Source: Mariprofundaceae bacterium (GTDB taxonomy: Bacteria; Pseudomonadota; Zetaproteobacteria; Mariprofundales; Mariprofundaceae). From it: a stretch of 64,000 bases of DNA. How positions within the stretch are numbered: position 1 is the stretch's first letter; every line of letters begins with the position of its first letter. Positions 12,863-21,250 of this stretch are shown piece after piece. The notes under the pieces were generated by a model, which saw only the letters and a program-made list of their open reading frames with translations, was not told the origin of the DNA and made no database searches. The translations under genes were made by a program, and so were the position numbers. The stretch is taken from contig JAUZQO010000024.1 of assembly GCA_030950925.1 (NCBI GenBank), positions 1-64,000 of the forward strand. The letters run 5' to 3'.

Positions 12863-13021
12863 GTGCGGTTCACCACCAAAGAAGTTGGTAAAGGCAAAGG
12901 GCTAAGTTTAGCTGTGACTTCTGGTATTATTGAACAACATCAAGGTGATTTCCATTTGAAAAGCATGTTGGGTGAAGGAACGGTGGTACATATTTTCTTG
13001 CCTGCCATGGTGGTGGCATGA
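12863..13021 (+). pseudogene. Remnant of a sensor histidine kinase C terminus
   Basis: An open frame of about 52 codons encodes only the last part of a HATPase_c domain. FTTKEVGKGKGLSLAV matches the usual FTTK..G.GTGLGL G2 box, then GIIEQHQGDF, then a GEGTVVHIFLP ending typical of kinase C termini. There is an in-frame stop at 12851-12853 and no ATP-binding N box or dimerisation domain upstream, so the gene is broken. Its TGA overlaps the next gene's ATG by 4 bases, suggesting it was once the upstream cistron of that operon. Confidence 0.75.
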
Positions 13022-13707
13022 TGGATATGATGATTGTGGTGATGTGCAAAGCACCGATGCAAGGTAAGGTAAAAACGCGATTGATGACGAAGTATTCAGC
13101 CTTGGAAGCCATGCAATGGCATGAAGCCATGGCATATACCGTTATTGAACGTGCGAAGCGGATGTTTACGGATGTTGTCATTGCCACTGATGATGTGAAA
13201 CATCCATTTTTCAAACTATTTGAACTGCCTTTGTTGGCACAAGGCGTGGGTGATTTGGGTGCCAGAATGGGACGCATGATGCAGCAAGTTTGTCCCAATG
13301 ATGAAGCAGTATTGTTTTTAGGAACGGATTCGCCGCACATGCAAGACATACGTTTACTGCAAGCTGTGGATGCGTTGCAAACGCATGATGTGGTATTGGG
13401 TGCAGTCGAAGATGGTGGTTATGATTTGATTGCCATGCGCAAACCCAGTGCTGCGATGTTGCAGGGTGTGGATTGGGGTACAGAAAAAGTTTTGCAGCAA
13501 AGTGTGAACAAGGCGGATGCACTTGGTTTAAGTTATCATATATTGAGTGTCAGTTTTGATGTTGATACACCCGAGATGCTGGAGCGAGCCATCCAAATGG
13601 GATGGGTCAAGGAGATTGAGTATGAAAGTAGATCGTCATCCTCGCATACCACACCCTCGTCACCCTCGCGTGCTTGTGTCGAGGGTCTATCGTCAGATTC
13701 CCAATAA
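13018..13707 (+). CDS. DUF2064 / TIGR04282-type GT-A glycosyltransferase-like protein
   Basis: Resembles the GT-A fold nucleotidyl/glycosyl transferases annotated as the arsenosugar-biosynthesis family (TIGR04282, DUF2064). Visible motifs are the nucleotide-binding CKAPMQGKVKTRLM near the N terminus, LFLGTDSPHM (the DxD-like metal site) near residue 105, and GAVEDGGYDLIAM. 229 residues. The last 25 or so codons, from about 13634, lie in repeat DNA and give a Ser-rich tail (SRSSSSHTTPSSP) not expected in the family, so a repeat insertion appears to have replaced the native 3' end. The substrate cannot be told from sequence. Confidence 0.78.
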   Translation: MMDMMIVVMCKAPMQGKVKTRLMTKYSALEAMQWHEAMAYTVIERAKRMFTDVVIATDDVKHPFFKLFELPLLAQGVGDLGARMGRMMQQVCPNDEAVLFLGTDSPHMQDIRLLQAVDALQTHDVVLGAVEDGGYDLIAMRKPSAAMLQGVDWGTEKVLQQSVNKADALGLSYHILSVSFDVDTPEMLERAIQMGWVKEIEYESRSSSSHTTPSSPSRACVEGLSSDSQ

Positions 13708-13778
13708 AATATTTCGGACATGACGGGCGGGGAAATCGTGAAGGACGATAAGGGTCAATGAATACTTAAACGACTATA
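13634..13778 (+). repeat. Dispersed repeat, copy 2, with right terminal repeat
   Basis: The core runs 13658-13725 (CGTCACCC...ATGACG). A truncated extra piece (CGTCATCCTCGCATA, 13634-13648) lies before it. The right terminal repeat AATACTTAAACGACTATA is at 13761-13778, immediately followed by the AAAGGAG ribosome site of the next gene. The left part overlaps the coding end of the DUF2064 gene. Confidence 0.8.
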
Positions 13779-13789
13779 AAGGAGACAAA

Positions 13790-14551
13790 ATGAAGTTGAA
13801 GCTTGTGATGGTTGCGGTGGGTATGTCGGGGTTGTTGATGGCACAAACAGTCCAAGCCAATGATTGGATGAAAAATTTGGGCGATTTGGGCGTGAATTTA
13901 CAAGATATTGGGCAAAAAATAGGTCTTCAAAAGAAAATGTCGGGGGCTTTAAGCGCCAAAGATATGGTGGCGGGGCTAAAAGATGCACTCAAGGTTGGCT
14001 CCGAACGTGTGGTTCAACAACTGAGTCATAAAAACGGTTTTAATGCCGATGCGAAGATTCATATTCCTTTGCCTGATAGTTTGAAGCGGGTTAAATCCTT
14101 ATTGGCATCGGTGGGAGCTGCAAGTTTGATGGATGATTTGGAATTAAAATTGAACCGCGCTGCGGAAGCAGCGACCCCCAAAGCCAAACAATTGTTTGGT
14201 AAAGCGATTCGTTCGATGAGTTTCCAAGATGCACGCGGTATTTTGCAAGGTTCCAATGATGCGGCGACGCAATATTTTAAAGATAAGATGAGTGCGCCAC
14301 TGGCCAAAGAAATGCAACCCATCATTGAACAAATGCTTCAGAAAGTGGGGGCGATTCGAGCGTACAATAAAGTCATGGGTCAATATCAATCCATGCCCTT
14401 TGTGCCAAATATTCAGGCGAATTTACAACAGTATGTGACACAAGGCGCGCTCAAGGGTGTGTTTCATTACATGGCTATAGAAGAAGCAGGCATTCGAAAA
14501 GATCCAGCCAAACGTACCACGGATATACTCAAAAAAGTATTTTCAACATGA
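13790..14551 (+). CDS. Exported DUF4197 family protein
   Basis: 253 residues with a cleavable signal peptide (hydrophobic segment MVAVGMSGLLMAQ, likely cut after VQA). The mature part matches the DUF4197 pattern: GLKDALKVGSERVVQQLS, IPLPDSLKRVKSLL, LNRAAEAATPKAKQLF, AATQYFKDKM. It is presumably periplasmic and helical; no biochemical role is established for the family to my knowledge. A strong AAAGGAG site precedes the ATG. It overlaps the following alcohol dehydrogenase by ATGA, so the two are probably co-transcribed. Confidence 0.85.
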   Translation: MKLKLVMVAVGMSGLLMAQTVQANDWMKNLGDLGVNLQDIGQKIGLQKKMSGALSAKDMVAGLKDALKVGSERVVQQLSHKNGFNADAKIHIPLPDSLKRVKSLLASVGAASLMDDLELKLNRAAEAATPKAKQLFGKAIRSMSFQDARGILQGSNDAATQYFKDKMSAPLAKEMQPIIEQMLQKVGAIRAYNKVMGQYQSMPFVPNIQANLQQYVTQGALKGVFHYMAIEEAGIRKDPAKRTTDILKKVFST

Positions 14552-15732
14552 TGATAAAAAACTTTGATTTTGCAGCGACACCACATATTCATTTTGGTGT
14601 TGGGCAACGTGCCTTGTTGCCAGATGTGTTGCGTAGCTTGGGTTCGCGTGTGTTGTTGGTGACAGGTGGAGCATCTTTTGATGATTCGCTTTTGTGCCAA
14701 GATATGCAAGAAAAACTGGCAGCTTTGTTCACATTGTATCGGGAGAGTTTATCGGGCGAACCGTCACCTGCTTGGGTGGATGATGTGGTGGCACGCTACC
14801 ATGGTAAAGCTGTGGATGTTGTGCTTGCCATTGGTGGTGGCAGTGCTGTGGATGCTGGCAAAGCTGTGGCAGGTTTGTTGCCCACGGGTGATTCGGTGAT
14901 GGCATACCTTGAAGGTGTGGGCGAAGGAAAAATATTTGCAGGTATCACCACACCCTTGATTGCCATGCCAACCACAGCAGGCACGGGGGGGGAAACCAGT
15001 AAGAACGCTGTGCTTTCAGTGGTTGGAGAACATGGTTTTAAAAAATCTTTTCGTGATGTGTCATTGGTGCCACAACACATCATTCTTGATCCTGAATTGG
15101 TATTAACGTGTCCAGCCCATGTCACCGCTGCATGTGGGATGGATGCTTTCACGCAGTTGTTGGAATCCTATGTTTCTCAAACATCCAGCCCCATGACCGA
15201 TGCCTTGGCATGGAGTGGCTTGCAGCGTATTCGTGATGGTTTATTGCTTGCGGTGACCGATGGGCAAAACATTGAAGCGCGTTCAGCCATGCTTTATGCC
15301 TCATCCCTTTCAGGTTTAACACTTGCCAATGCAGGTTTGGGTTCGGTGCATGGTTTGGCATCGCCGTTGGGTGCATTTTTTCCGATTCCGCATGGTGTGG
15401 CATGCGGCGCATTGCTTTACGAAGCTGTGCGTTTGAATATCGAAGTGATGCGTGAGCGCGATAACGATAATGTTGCATTGAAGAAATATGCCGATGTTGG
15501 ACGTTTGTTTTCTCGGAATATGGGTTTGAATGATGTCACAGCACAAGATGCATTGCTTGTCATATTGAAGTCCTATGCTTGCCAACTCAAGATGCCAAAA
15601 CTCTCCGATTGGGGGGTGAAAGGTGCTGATATAGAGCGGTTGGTTCGCCATATCAGTGGTGGCAGCATGGCAGGTAACCCTGTAGTTTTGACACATCATG
15701 AACGGGTTCTTTTGTTACAACGGGTGATTTAA
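14548..15732 (+). CDS. Iron-containing alcohol dehydrogenase
   Basis: Group III (iron-activated) NAD(P)-dependent alcohol dehydrogenase of 394 residues. GGGSAVDAGKAVA binds the dinucleotide diphosphate, PTTAGTGGETSKN is the family signature, and metal ligands are expected in GMDAFTQLLESY and in the His-rich GSVHGLASPLG...FPIPHGVACG segment. Family members act on small alcohols, diols or aldehydes; the substrate is not predictable here. Its TAA shares a base with the apaH ATG (TAATG), consistent with a DUF4197-adh-apaH transcript. Confidence 0.9.
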   Translation: MMIKNFDFAATPHIHFGVGQRALLPDVLRSLGSRVLLVTGGASFDDSLLCQDMQEKLAALFTLYRESLSGEPSPAWVDDVVARYHGKAVDVVLAIGGGSAVDAGKAVAGLLPTGDSVMAYLEGVGEGKIFAGITTPLIAMPTTAGTGGETSKNAVLSVVGEHGFKKSFRDVSLVPQHIILDPELVLTCPAHVTAACGMDAFTQLLESYVSQTSSPMTDALAWSGLQRIRDGLLLAVTDGQNIEARSAMLYASSLSGLTLANAGLGSVHGLASPLGAFFPIPHGVACGALLYEAVRLNIEVMRERDNDNVALKKYADVGRLFSRNMGLNDVTAQDALLVILKSYACQLKMPKLSDWGVKGADIERLVRHISGGSMAGNPVVLTHHERVLLLQRVI

Positions 15733-16553
15733 TGGCAATTTATGTGGTGGGTGATATTCAAGGATGTTACACACCCTTGCGGCGTTTGTTGGACAAGGTG
15801 AAATTTAATCCAAAGCAAGATGTCTTGTGGTGCGTGGGGGATTTGGTCAATCGTGGTTCCGATTCATTGAAAACATTACGTTTTCTCAAGGCTTTGGGTG
15901 ATGCCTGTGTGTGTGTGTTGGGCAATCATGATTTTCATTTGTTGGAAAAAGCCGCAGGTGGGCATGATTATCCACGCGATACACTCACGCAAATATTAGA
16001 TGCACCCGATGCAGATGAATTGTTGGAATGGGTGCGTACTCGTCCGTTGCTGCACCATGATAAGAAAAAAAAATGGTGTATGGTGCATGCAGGTTTGCAC
16101 CCACATTGGACACTCTCTGAAGCCAAACAACGTGCCAAAGCTGTTGAAGCAGTGTTGCGTGGCAAACACTGGCAATCGTTTTGTCAGCAATTGCAACAGG
16201 CAAGGTTTCCAGAGTTACAACCCCAATCCAAGCAAGATAACCTTATCTTCACCGTCGCTGTTTTAACACGCAGCCGATATTGCACACAAAAAGGTCGGTT
16301 TAACTGGGCTGTGCGTTCAGGTGAGGCGGATAATGTGAACGATAAACCGTGGTTTCAACATAAACATTTGGCATGGGCTAAAGATTGTAAGGTGGTGTAT
16401 GGACACTGGGCGGCGATGGGTTTGGTCAACCATGAAAAGCATGTGGTTGGTTTGGATACAGGCTGTGTTTGGGATGGGAAAATGAGCTTGTTGAAACTAA
16501 CACGGCATACGCTTGTATGCGATCAACCACAGATTTTTCAAGTCCAAGCCTAA
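15732..16553 (+). CDS. apaH: Symmetrical bis(5'-nucleosyl)-tetraphosphatase
   Basis: Hydrolyses Ap4A to two ADP, controlling dinucleoside polyphosphate alarmones and Np4-type RNA caps. 273 residues of the calcineurin fold with metal motifs GDIQGCYTPL (residues 7-16), GDLVNRGSDSL, GNHDFHLL and VHAGLHP. GHWAAMGL and GLDTGCVWDG near the C terminus are ApaH-specific. In E. coli apaH sits with ksgA/pdxA; here it follows an alcohol dehydrogenase. A repeat element begins with the base after its stop codon. Confidence 0.94.
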   Translation: MAIYVVGDIQGCYTPLRRLLDKVKFNPKQDVLWCVGDLVNRGSDSLKTLRFLKALGDACVCVLGNHDFHLLEKAAGGHDYPRDTLTQILDAPDADELLEWVRTRPLLHHDKKKKWCMVHAGLHPHWTLSEAKQRAKAVEAVLRGKHWQSFCQQLQQARFPELQPQSKQDNLIFTVAVLTRSRYCTQKGRFNWAVRSGEADNVNDKPWFQHKHLAWAKDCKVVYGHWAAMGLVNHEKHVVGLDTGCVWDGKMSLLKLTRHTLVCDQPQIFQVQA

Positions 16554-16703
16554 CTATAGTAGTCGTTTAAGTATCAATGTAGCCCTCCTACCCGCACGAG
16601 ACACCCACGTCACCCCCGAATGTTTGTGTCGGAGGTCTATGGATAGATACCCGATAGAAGATTTCGGGCATGACGGGATAATTTGATACTTAAACCACTA
16701 TAG
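16554..16703 (+). repeat. Complete MITE-like unit with terminal inverted repeats
   Basis: Best-preserved full unit (150 bp). The left end CTATAGTAGTCGTTTAAGT (from 16554) is an imperfect inverse of the right end ACTTAAACCACTATAG (to 16703). Inside is the two-hairpin core 16608-16675. It fills the whole space between the convergent stops of apaH and the amphi-Trp gene. Confidence 0.85.
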
Positions 16704-16716
16704 CGAATCATACGGG

Positions 16717-17049
16717 TTAAGAAGTCGAACGATTTTTCTTTTTCGATTTTATTTTTTCATTGACCAATAATTTGGAGTGCGTGGTTTGATGTTCCAAATC
16801 ATCATGCCATGTGACACGTAGGCTGATACGATTTCGCCCATCTTCTTGGCTGGCTGAAATTTTGAGATGTAACAAGCCTTCAGCTTGCAATTGGATGTCG
16901 TCAACATCATCGCTGAAATTTAATTCACCGCGTGCAAAACCTTTGCTGATGGCTTCCAGCAATTGGCCAATGCTTTGGCCATCCTGTAAGGATTCATGGT
17001 GGAATTGATGTTTATCGGAGGGTATTTTTAGGGATGAATTTGAGGACAT
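16717..17049 (-). CDS. Small amphi-Trp domain protein
   Basis: Probable 110-residue cytosolic protein. I place the start at the ATG complementary to 17047-17049 because AGGAG lies 7 bases upstream and the previous gene stops one base away. The central FHHESLQDGQSIGQLLEAIS followed by an amphipathic strand region ending in RISLRVTW matches the amphi-Trp domain (TIGR04354, from memory), a small domain linked to the 'GAK' gene set. The C terminus is Lys/Ser rich (KIKSKKKNRSTS). No catalytic motif is visible. Last gene of the six-gene minus-strand block; it could be a carrier or phosphoacceptor, which is inference only. Confidence 0.75.
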   Translation of the reverse strand: MSSNSSLKIPSDKHQFHHESLQDGQSIGQLLEAISKGFARGELNFSDDVDDIQLQAEGLLHLKISASQEDGRNRISLRVTWHDDLEHQTTHSKLLVNEKIKSKKKNRSTS

Positions 17050-17050
17050 C

Positions 17051-18382
17051 TTATGCTCCTGAAATGATGGACATATCATGTTGAATAATGCTTTGTGGGT
17101 GAAAGATTTTGGCGGCATGGTAATCGGTGCTGATACCCAATACATAACCATCGGGGTGAATCAGCGTTGCGCCAGCGCCTTGACCTTGTAAACCTTCTTT
17201 TTGCCGTGAGCAACGATCCAAGGTCACATCGCATTCAAAATGAAACAGTTGTTTACGTAAGGCAATGCGTTGCCCGCGCCGTAAATTCCGATGCCCATGC
17301 ACAATGGCATGGATGCCGAGTTGGCGAGCTTGTTGCCCACCTTTGCCTGTGAGTGGTTTATCAGTATGACGATATTTGGTGCGAATGGTATTGGCAAGTG
17401 AGCCATAATAAAATTCAAAGGGGCTTCCTTGCATGTGTTGTTTGAATTGCTGGTTGATACAAGGGATATCGTAATCGCGCAAAGTATCGGTCATTTGATC
17501 ATCAATGCCTGCGTGAACAAACAAAAAGGAACCTTTGCGATACGCCAAACGCAGTTGTTGGAAAAACCAGTAAAATTCGCCTTGGGGATGTAAAAATAAA
17601 TACTGCCAATGAAGGGCTGCGGCATAGGCTTCACACATGCTTAAATCGTATTTTTTGCAGTGTTTTTTGAATTTTTCCATTTTTTGACGGATTTTATCCA
17701 TTTCACTCTGCATCTTTTCAATGGACATGACGGTTACAGCATGCTCGGGGAATTCTTTCCACCAAGTGGGCATGGGAAATAAATGCTGCATACAGCTTGC
17801 TTCATCGGGAATATCTTGCATGGCTTTGGGGTGACTGAGGTAGGCATCGCGAATTTCATCTAAAAAAGGCACTGCTTTGGCACCCATACGCATGAAAAAA
17901 TGACCATTGCGAACATCACCCGTGTTACCTGCGCTACGCATACCAAACAACACCCGCATATCATGGTTGCCTGCCAACAATCGAACACGCGCGCCTGTCT
18001 GTATAAAGGCATGCAAGTTCCGCAGTAAACCTAAATTACTGGGTCCTTTATCAAAAAAATCACCACCAAATACAAACATCATCTGCTTGCCTTGGGTGTT
18101 TAGTATAAAGGGGTGATCGACATGGTCAGTTTTTTCGACACCACCGCTAGCAAGCAATGAGGCAGTCAGGGCATCGGCATCGGCATGCAAATCAGAAATG
18201 AAAACTGTGGTGCGTTCGGGCCATGTCCAAGTATGCTTTTGCAACAAATATTGTGCATCTTGGCGACATTGATGAAGACTCTTTTTACGTTGACGCAGTC
18301 CATGTTTGCTACAGTCCAACCAATTTTGTGTACTTTGAGGTAAGCCATACTTTTGGGGCAGGGCAAGGTTGATGGGAGACAT
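17051..18382 (-). CDS. Calcineurin-like metallophosphoesterase
   Basis: 443-residue cytosolic phosphoesterase with all dimetal motifs: SDLHAD (63-68), GGDFFDKG (about 106-113), GNHD (138-141), VHAG (about 300) and HGHRN (about 358). It is longer than a simple PPP phosphatase because of a helical insert of about 100 residues (IEKMQSEMDKIRQKMEKFKK, predicted coiled coil) between GNHD and the C-terminal motifs. The substrate is unknown. It is 3 bases from the upstream RHG phosphatase gene and one base from the amphi-Trp gene, so it belongs to the same operon and likely reverses a modification made by the linked kinases. Confidence 0.82.
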   Translation of the reverse strand: MSPINLALPQKYGLPQSTQNWLDCSKHGLRQRKKSLHQCRQDAQYLLQKHTWTWPERTTVFISDLHADADALTASLLASGGVEKTDHVDHPFILNTQGKQMMFVFGGDFFDKGPSNLGLLRNLHAFIQTGARVRLLAGNHDMRVLFGMRSAGNTGDVRNGHFFMRMGAKAVPFLDEIRDAYLSHPKAMQDIPDEASCMQHLFPMPTWWKEFPEHAVTVMSIEKMQSEMDKIRQKMEKFKKHCKKYDLSMCEAYAAALHWQYLFLHPQGEFYWFFQQLRLAYRKGSFLFVHAGIDDQMTDTLRDYDIPCINQQFKQHMQGSPFEFYYGSLANTIRTKYRHTDKPLTGKGGQQARQLGIHAIVHGHRNLRRGQRIALRKQLFHFECDVTLDRCSRQKEGLQGQGAGATLIHPDGYVLGISTDYHAAKIFHPQSIIQHDMSIISGA

Positions 18383-18385
18383 GTT

Positions 18386-19084
18386 CTAATCCGTGTACGT
18401 TGAGCTTGGGCTGCGTATTTTCCAATCTCCCGCTTGCTGCTGCCATACATCACCTTTAGCAGTGAAATAGATGGGTTTTGCGTGGAACATGCTCAGTCGG
18501 GCAATATCCTTAAAGGCTAACATACCTTTATGACATGCTGCATGACGAAAGGCTGCGCCATGCCCGACAAATATTTGTAAAATACCTGCCTCTTGGGGTA
18601 AGGATGTCATCACTTGTTGAATGTAGTTTGCCACACGTTGTCCTGCTTGCATCAACGATTCTGCACCTGGATAGGGCAGTGCATAGTGTGAATCAGATTT
18701 CCAGTTTTGAGGTGGCGCGGGGTAACGCGGGTCGTTCTTCAAAATATCTTCTATGGCTATGGCACTTAAATTGGCAAGACTCCCCACCGAACGTTCAGAC
18801 AAGGCTGGGCTTTCTTGCAAGGCTAGGGTGTGATCCGTTGAAGAAAGTTTTTTAGCCACGATGTTGGCTGTTTGCCACGCCCGCAGAAGGCATGAGCAAT
18901 GCACCGTGGGTGAGATGTGTAAACCATGTACCATGCCAAATGATGCCAGTATCACAGAGGCATCTTTGGCTTGATGCTCACCCAGTGATGAAAGTGCAAA
19001 GGGTTGCATGGCGCTGGGGGTTTGCTCACGTTGGTGATAATCACCATGGCGTATAAAAGCAGCGATATTTCGCCGCTGACTCAT
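18386..19084 (-). CDS. RHG-type histidine phosphatase
   Basis: Histidine phosphatase (phosphoglycerate mutase superfamily) of 232 residues. The phospho-histidine nucleophile is His13 in IRHGDYHQ; SCLLRAWQTA supplies the second phosphate-pocket Arg (68), and His175 in FVGHGAAFRHAA is the second catalytic His. A Ser/Glu pair in ALSERSVGSL fits the general acid position. SixA-like and PGAM-like members cannot be told apart by eye. It overlaps the HprK-related kinase gene by 4 bases (ATGA). Confidence 0.85.
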   Translation of the reverse strand: MSQRRNIAAFIRHGDYHQREQTPSAMQPFALSSLGEHQAKDASVILASFGMVHGLHISPTVHCSCLLRAWQTANIVAKKLSSTDHTLALQESPALSERSVGSLANLSAIAIEDILKNDPRYPAPPQNWKSDSHYALPYPGAESLMQAGQRVANYIQQVMTSLPQEAGILQIFVGHGAAFRHAACHKGMLAFKDIARLSMFHAKPIYFTAKGDVWQQQAGDWKIRSPSSTYTD

Positions 19085-20184
19085 GGATACAAATGGTGGG
19101 TACAGAAATCTGTGATGGCCTCGAAGTTGACCCCACCATGGACTTCATAAACTTGGATGTTTTGAAGCACTTTGGCATAGGTTTTATGAACTAAGTCTGT
19201 ACCTTCACGATAAAAAGAGCCGTCGGCATATTGATAAAAAGGTCCTGAAGATTTCATGATGGCATCGAGTAAGTCAGGTCGTTCATCGGCTTGAATGAGG
19301 TCAATGTAGGTTAGACCTTTGTTTTGATGAGACCAGTTCAGAATAAAGAAATGTTTAAGCATAGGTGATGTGCAAAAACGTGATTTTCCATAAATATCAC
19401 TGATGTCCACATCGTATTTATCTTCCAAATCCCATAATTCGGATGCTGGCAAGGCTTGTAATCGTTGGCTTTTTTCAGGGTCTAAAATATTTTGTAAGTG
19501 TGGGTTGTTTAGCAAGGTGCCTGGATTGACACGCGGAAGCTTGGGGATGCCGCGCGCTTGCACACCATCTCCATCTTGACGTATAAACAAACGATCATTG
19601 GAGACAAAATCAAAACGTTCATCAGCCATCAAGTGCAACATCGTGGTGGATTTTCCACCGCCTGAGAAAGCTGCAAAGGCCATGCCTTCGTTGTCTTTGG
19701 CTAAGGCAGCGGCGTGACAAATAAGGTGACCATTATTTTGTAAATAATTGATATATTGGTTGTTGATAAAATTGATGACTTGATTGCTGTTGGCAAGGCA
19801 TGGTCCTGCTGCAATGCGATCGGTGAGACTTTGTAAAAACATCATGCCCGTTCGCACCTTATAAATCAGGCGCGCACTTTGCATATCGGTATTCATATCA
19901 ATATAGGCATCTTTTTTACCCACTTTGCCAGTGTCGCGTTGCCAATGTTTGAAGGGCAAATCCAAATCCAAGTCGGCGCATTCGATGGCCGTGACATCCA
20001 CGCTTTCCAAACCCGTTGGCTGTTCACAAACGATGTGACGAAAATAATGGTGTAGGACATCCAAAAGCTCTTGGCTATTGCTACGCACATGAACTTCAAG
20101 ATCCCCCAAGGCAAGATACAAAGGGCGATCACATAATCTGGCATTGCCGAGCATGGTTTGACGTAAAGATAATAGGTTTGACAT
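19081..20184 (-). CDS. HprK-related kinase (type B)
   Basis: 367-residue P-loop protein related to HPr kinase/phosphorylase. Walker A AAFSGGGKST ends at residue 180, VSNDRLFIR (194-202) replaces the HprK Asp-containing strand, and GIPKLPRVNPGT (212-223) is characteristic of the HprK-related B group of the GAK system (TIGR04355, from memory). I use the ATG at 20182-20184, preceded by ACGGAG; the open frame extends 23 codons further, but that segment runs into repeat DNA. The HPr-binding N-terminal domain of true HprK is not evident, so the target protein is unlikely to be HPr. Confidence 0.82.
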   Translation of the reverse strand: MSNLLSLRQTMLGNARLCDRPLYLALGDLEVHVRSNSQELLDVLHHYFRHIVCEQPTGLESVDVTAIECADLDLDLPFKHWQRDTGKVGKKDAYIDMNTDMQSARLIYKVRTGMMFLQSLTDRIAAGPCLANSNQVINFINNQYINYLQNNGHLICHAAALAKDNEGMAFAAFSGGGKSTTMLHLMADERFDFVSNDRLFIRQDGDGVQARGIPKLPRVNPGTLLNNPHLQNILDPEKSQRLQALPASELWDLEDKYDVDISDIYGKSRFCTSPMLKHFFILNWSHQNKGLTYIDLIQADERPDLLDAIMKSSGPFYQYADGSFYREGTDLVHKTYAKVLQNIQVYEVHGGVNFEAITDFCTHHLYP

Positions 20185-20247
20185 AAAAACTCCGTAGAAA
20201 TGATGGGCAGTACGGTTTCCTTCGTTGTGTTTTCTCGTCCCCTCCGT

Positions 20248-20315
20248 CGTCACCCTTGCGTGCTTGTATCGAGGGTCTATGGATAGATTCCCGATAGAAG
20301 GTTTCGGGAATAACA
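20248..20315 (+). repeat. Dispersed two-hairpin repeat, copy inside the kinase block
   Basis: Core copy CGTCACCCTTGCG...TTTCGGGAATAACA, with the right boundary degenerated from TGACG. It sits in the 178-base gap between the ATP-grasp gene and the HprK-related gene. If the transcribed hairpins terminate or stabilise RNA, they would split the operon into a two-gene and a four-gene part. Confidence 0.8.
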
Positions 20316-20362
20316 GGCTTGTGGCATGACGACGAAGGTTTTTCGAGAACTGTGCTCAATGG

Positions 20363-21250
20363 TTATTTCAGTTGTTGCATGGCATAAGCGGCATAAGCGG
20401 CTGCGGCATCTAGCCCCATACCCTCTTTGGCACCGCGAAATCCACCAAAAGCCGAAACTTCAAAAACAATGAGCCCATCTTCGGATTCAGCCACATCGAC
20501 TGTGGTAAAATCCATATTAAAAGGGTCTTGGGCGCGATATGCCAAATCAATCCAAGCTTGCGGTGCATTGAAATTGGCATAACGACCGCCACTGTGAATG
20601 GTGGTGTTCCAACTGTTGTTTTGGGTAATGCGTGCATACGCTCCCAAATATTCACCACCCAAAAAAACCATGCCTGCATCGCGCCCTGATAATTCCAGCT
20701 TCTTTTGAATATACATCATGGGATTGCGTGCTTGAAAAGTGGCAATGTGTTGTCGTTGTTGATCCAGATTATCACTGGCGTGGATGACTTCCATGCCGCG
20801 TGCTTTGGTGGAATAAAGCGGTTTAAATACTGCACTGCCGAAACGTTCAATGGCAGATAAAGCCACATCCATGCTTTCTGTGATACAGGTGGGTGGCATA
20901 GGGATATGGTGGTTGCTAAGTGTTACTGTACAGCTAAGGCGATCCATCAAGCGCAAAATATTTAAAGCAGGGCTGAAAATACGTACACCCGCAGCTTCAG
21001 CAACACGTAACAATTCCAGACGATCCAAGGCATGTGGGCTATAGGACTTGCCAATTTTTTTGACCAACAAAGCATCGAATTCGCATAAATCTTTATCGCC
21101 CCAATAAAGTGCTTGGTCTTCTAAATTCAGCCAAACATCTTGAATATCAATGACAGGGCAATGTCCTGTATGTTGGGCAACAGCTTGGGCGAGGGCTTCA
21201 CTGGACCACTTGCCAGGTAGTCCAATCACGCCGATGTAAAGTTGGGTCAC
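20363..21250 (-). CDS. ATP-grasp enzyme of the GAK type
   Basis: 295-residue protein with a RimK/glutathione-synthetase-like ATP-grasp layout: an N-terminal preATP-grasp domain, then FGSAVFKPLYSTKARGM (an ATP-binding Lys and loop, residues about 137-153), YIQKKLELSGRDAGMVFLGG in the middle, and the Mg-binding LIVFEVSAFGGFRG near the C terminus. Family members ligate a carboxylate to an amine or thiol through an acyl-phosphate. It fits the GAK ATP-grasp family (TIGR04356, from memory); the substrate is unknown. Start and stop overlap the neighbouring fusion kinase gene by ATGA. Confidence 0.8.
   Translation of the reverse strand: MTQLYIGVIGLPGKWSSEALAQAVAQHTGHCPVIDIQDVWLNLEDQALYWGDKDLCEFDALLVKKIGKSYSPHALDRLELLRVAEAAGVRIFSPALNILRLMDRLSCTVTLSNHHIPMPPTCITESMDVALSAIERFGSAVFKPLYSTKARGMEVIHASDNLDQQRQHIATFQARNPMMYIQKKLELSGRDAGMVFLGGEYLGAYARITQNNSWNTTIHSGGRYANFNAPQAWIDLAYRAQDPFNMDFTTVDVAESEDGLIVFEVSAFGGFRGAKEGMGLDAAAAYAAYAMQQLK

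Noticed and set aside
19081-20184. True HPr kinase of a PTS-nitrogen system
   Set aside because: No ptsH, ptsI or EIIA gene is nearby, and the motifs (VSNDRL, GIPKLPRVNPGT) fit the HprK-related group rather than HprK.
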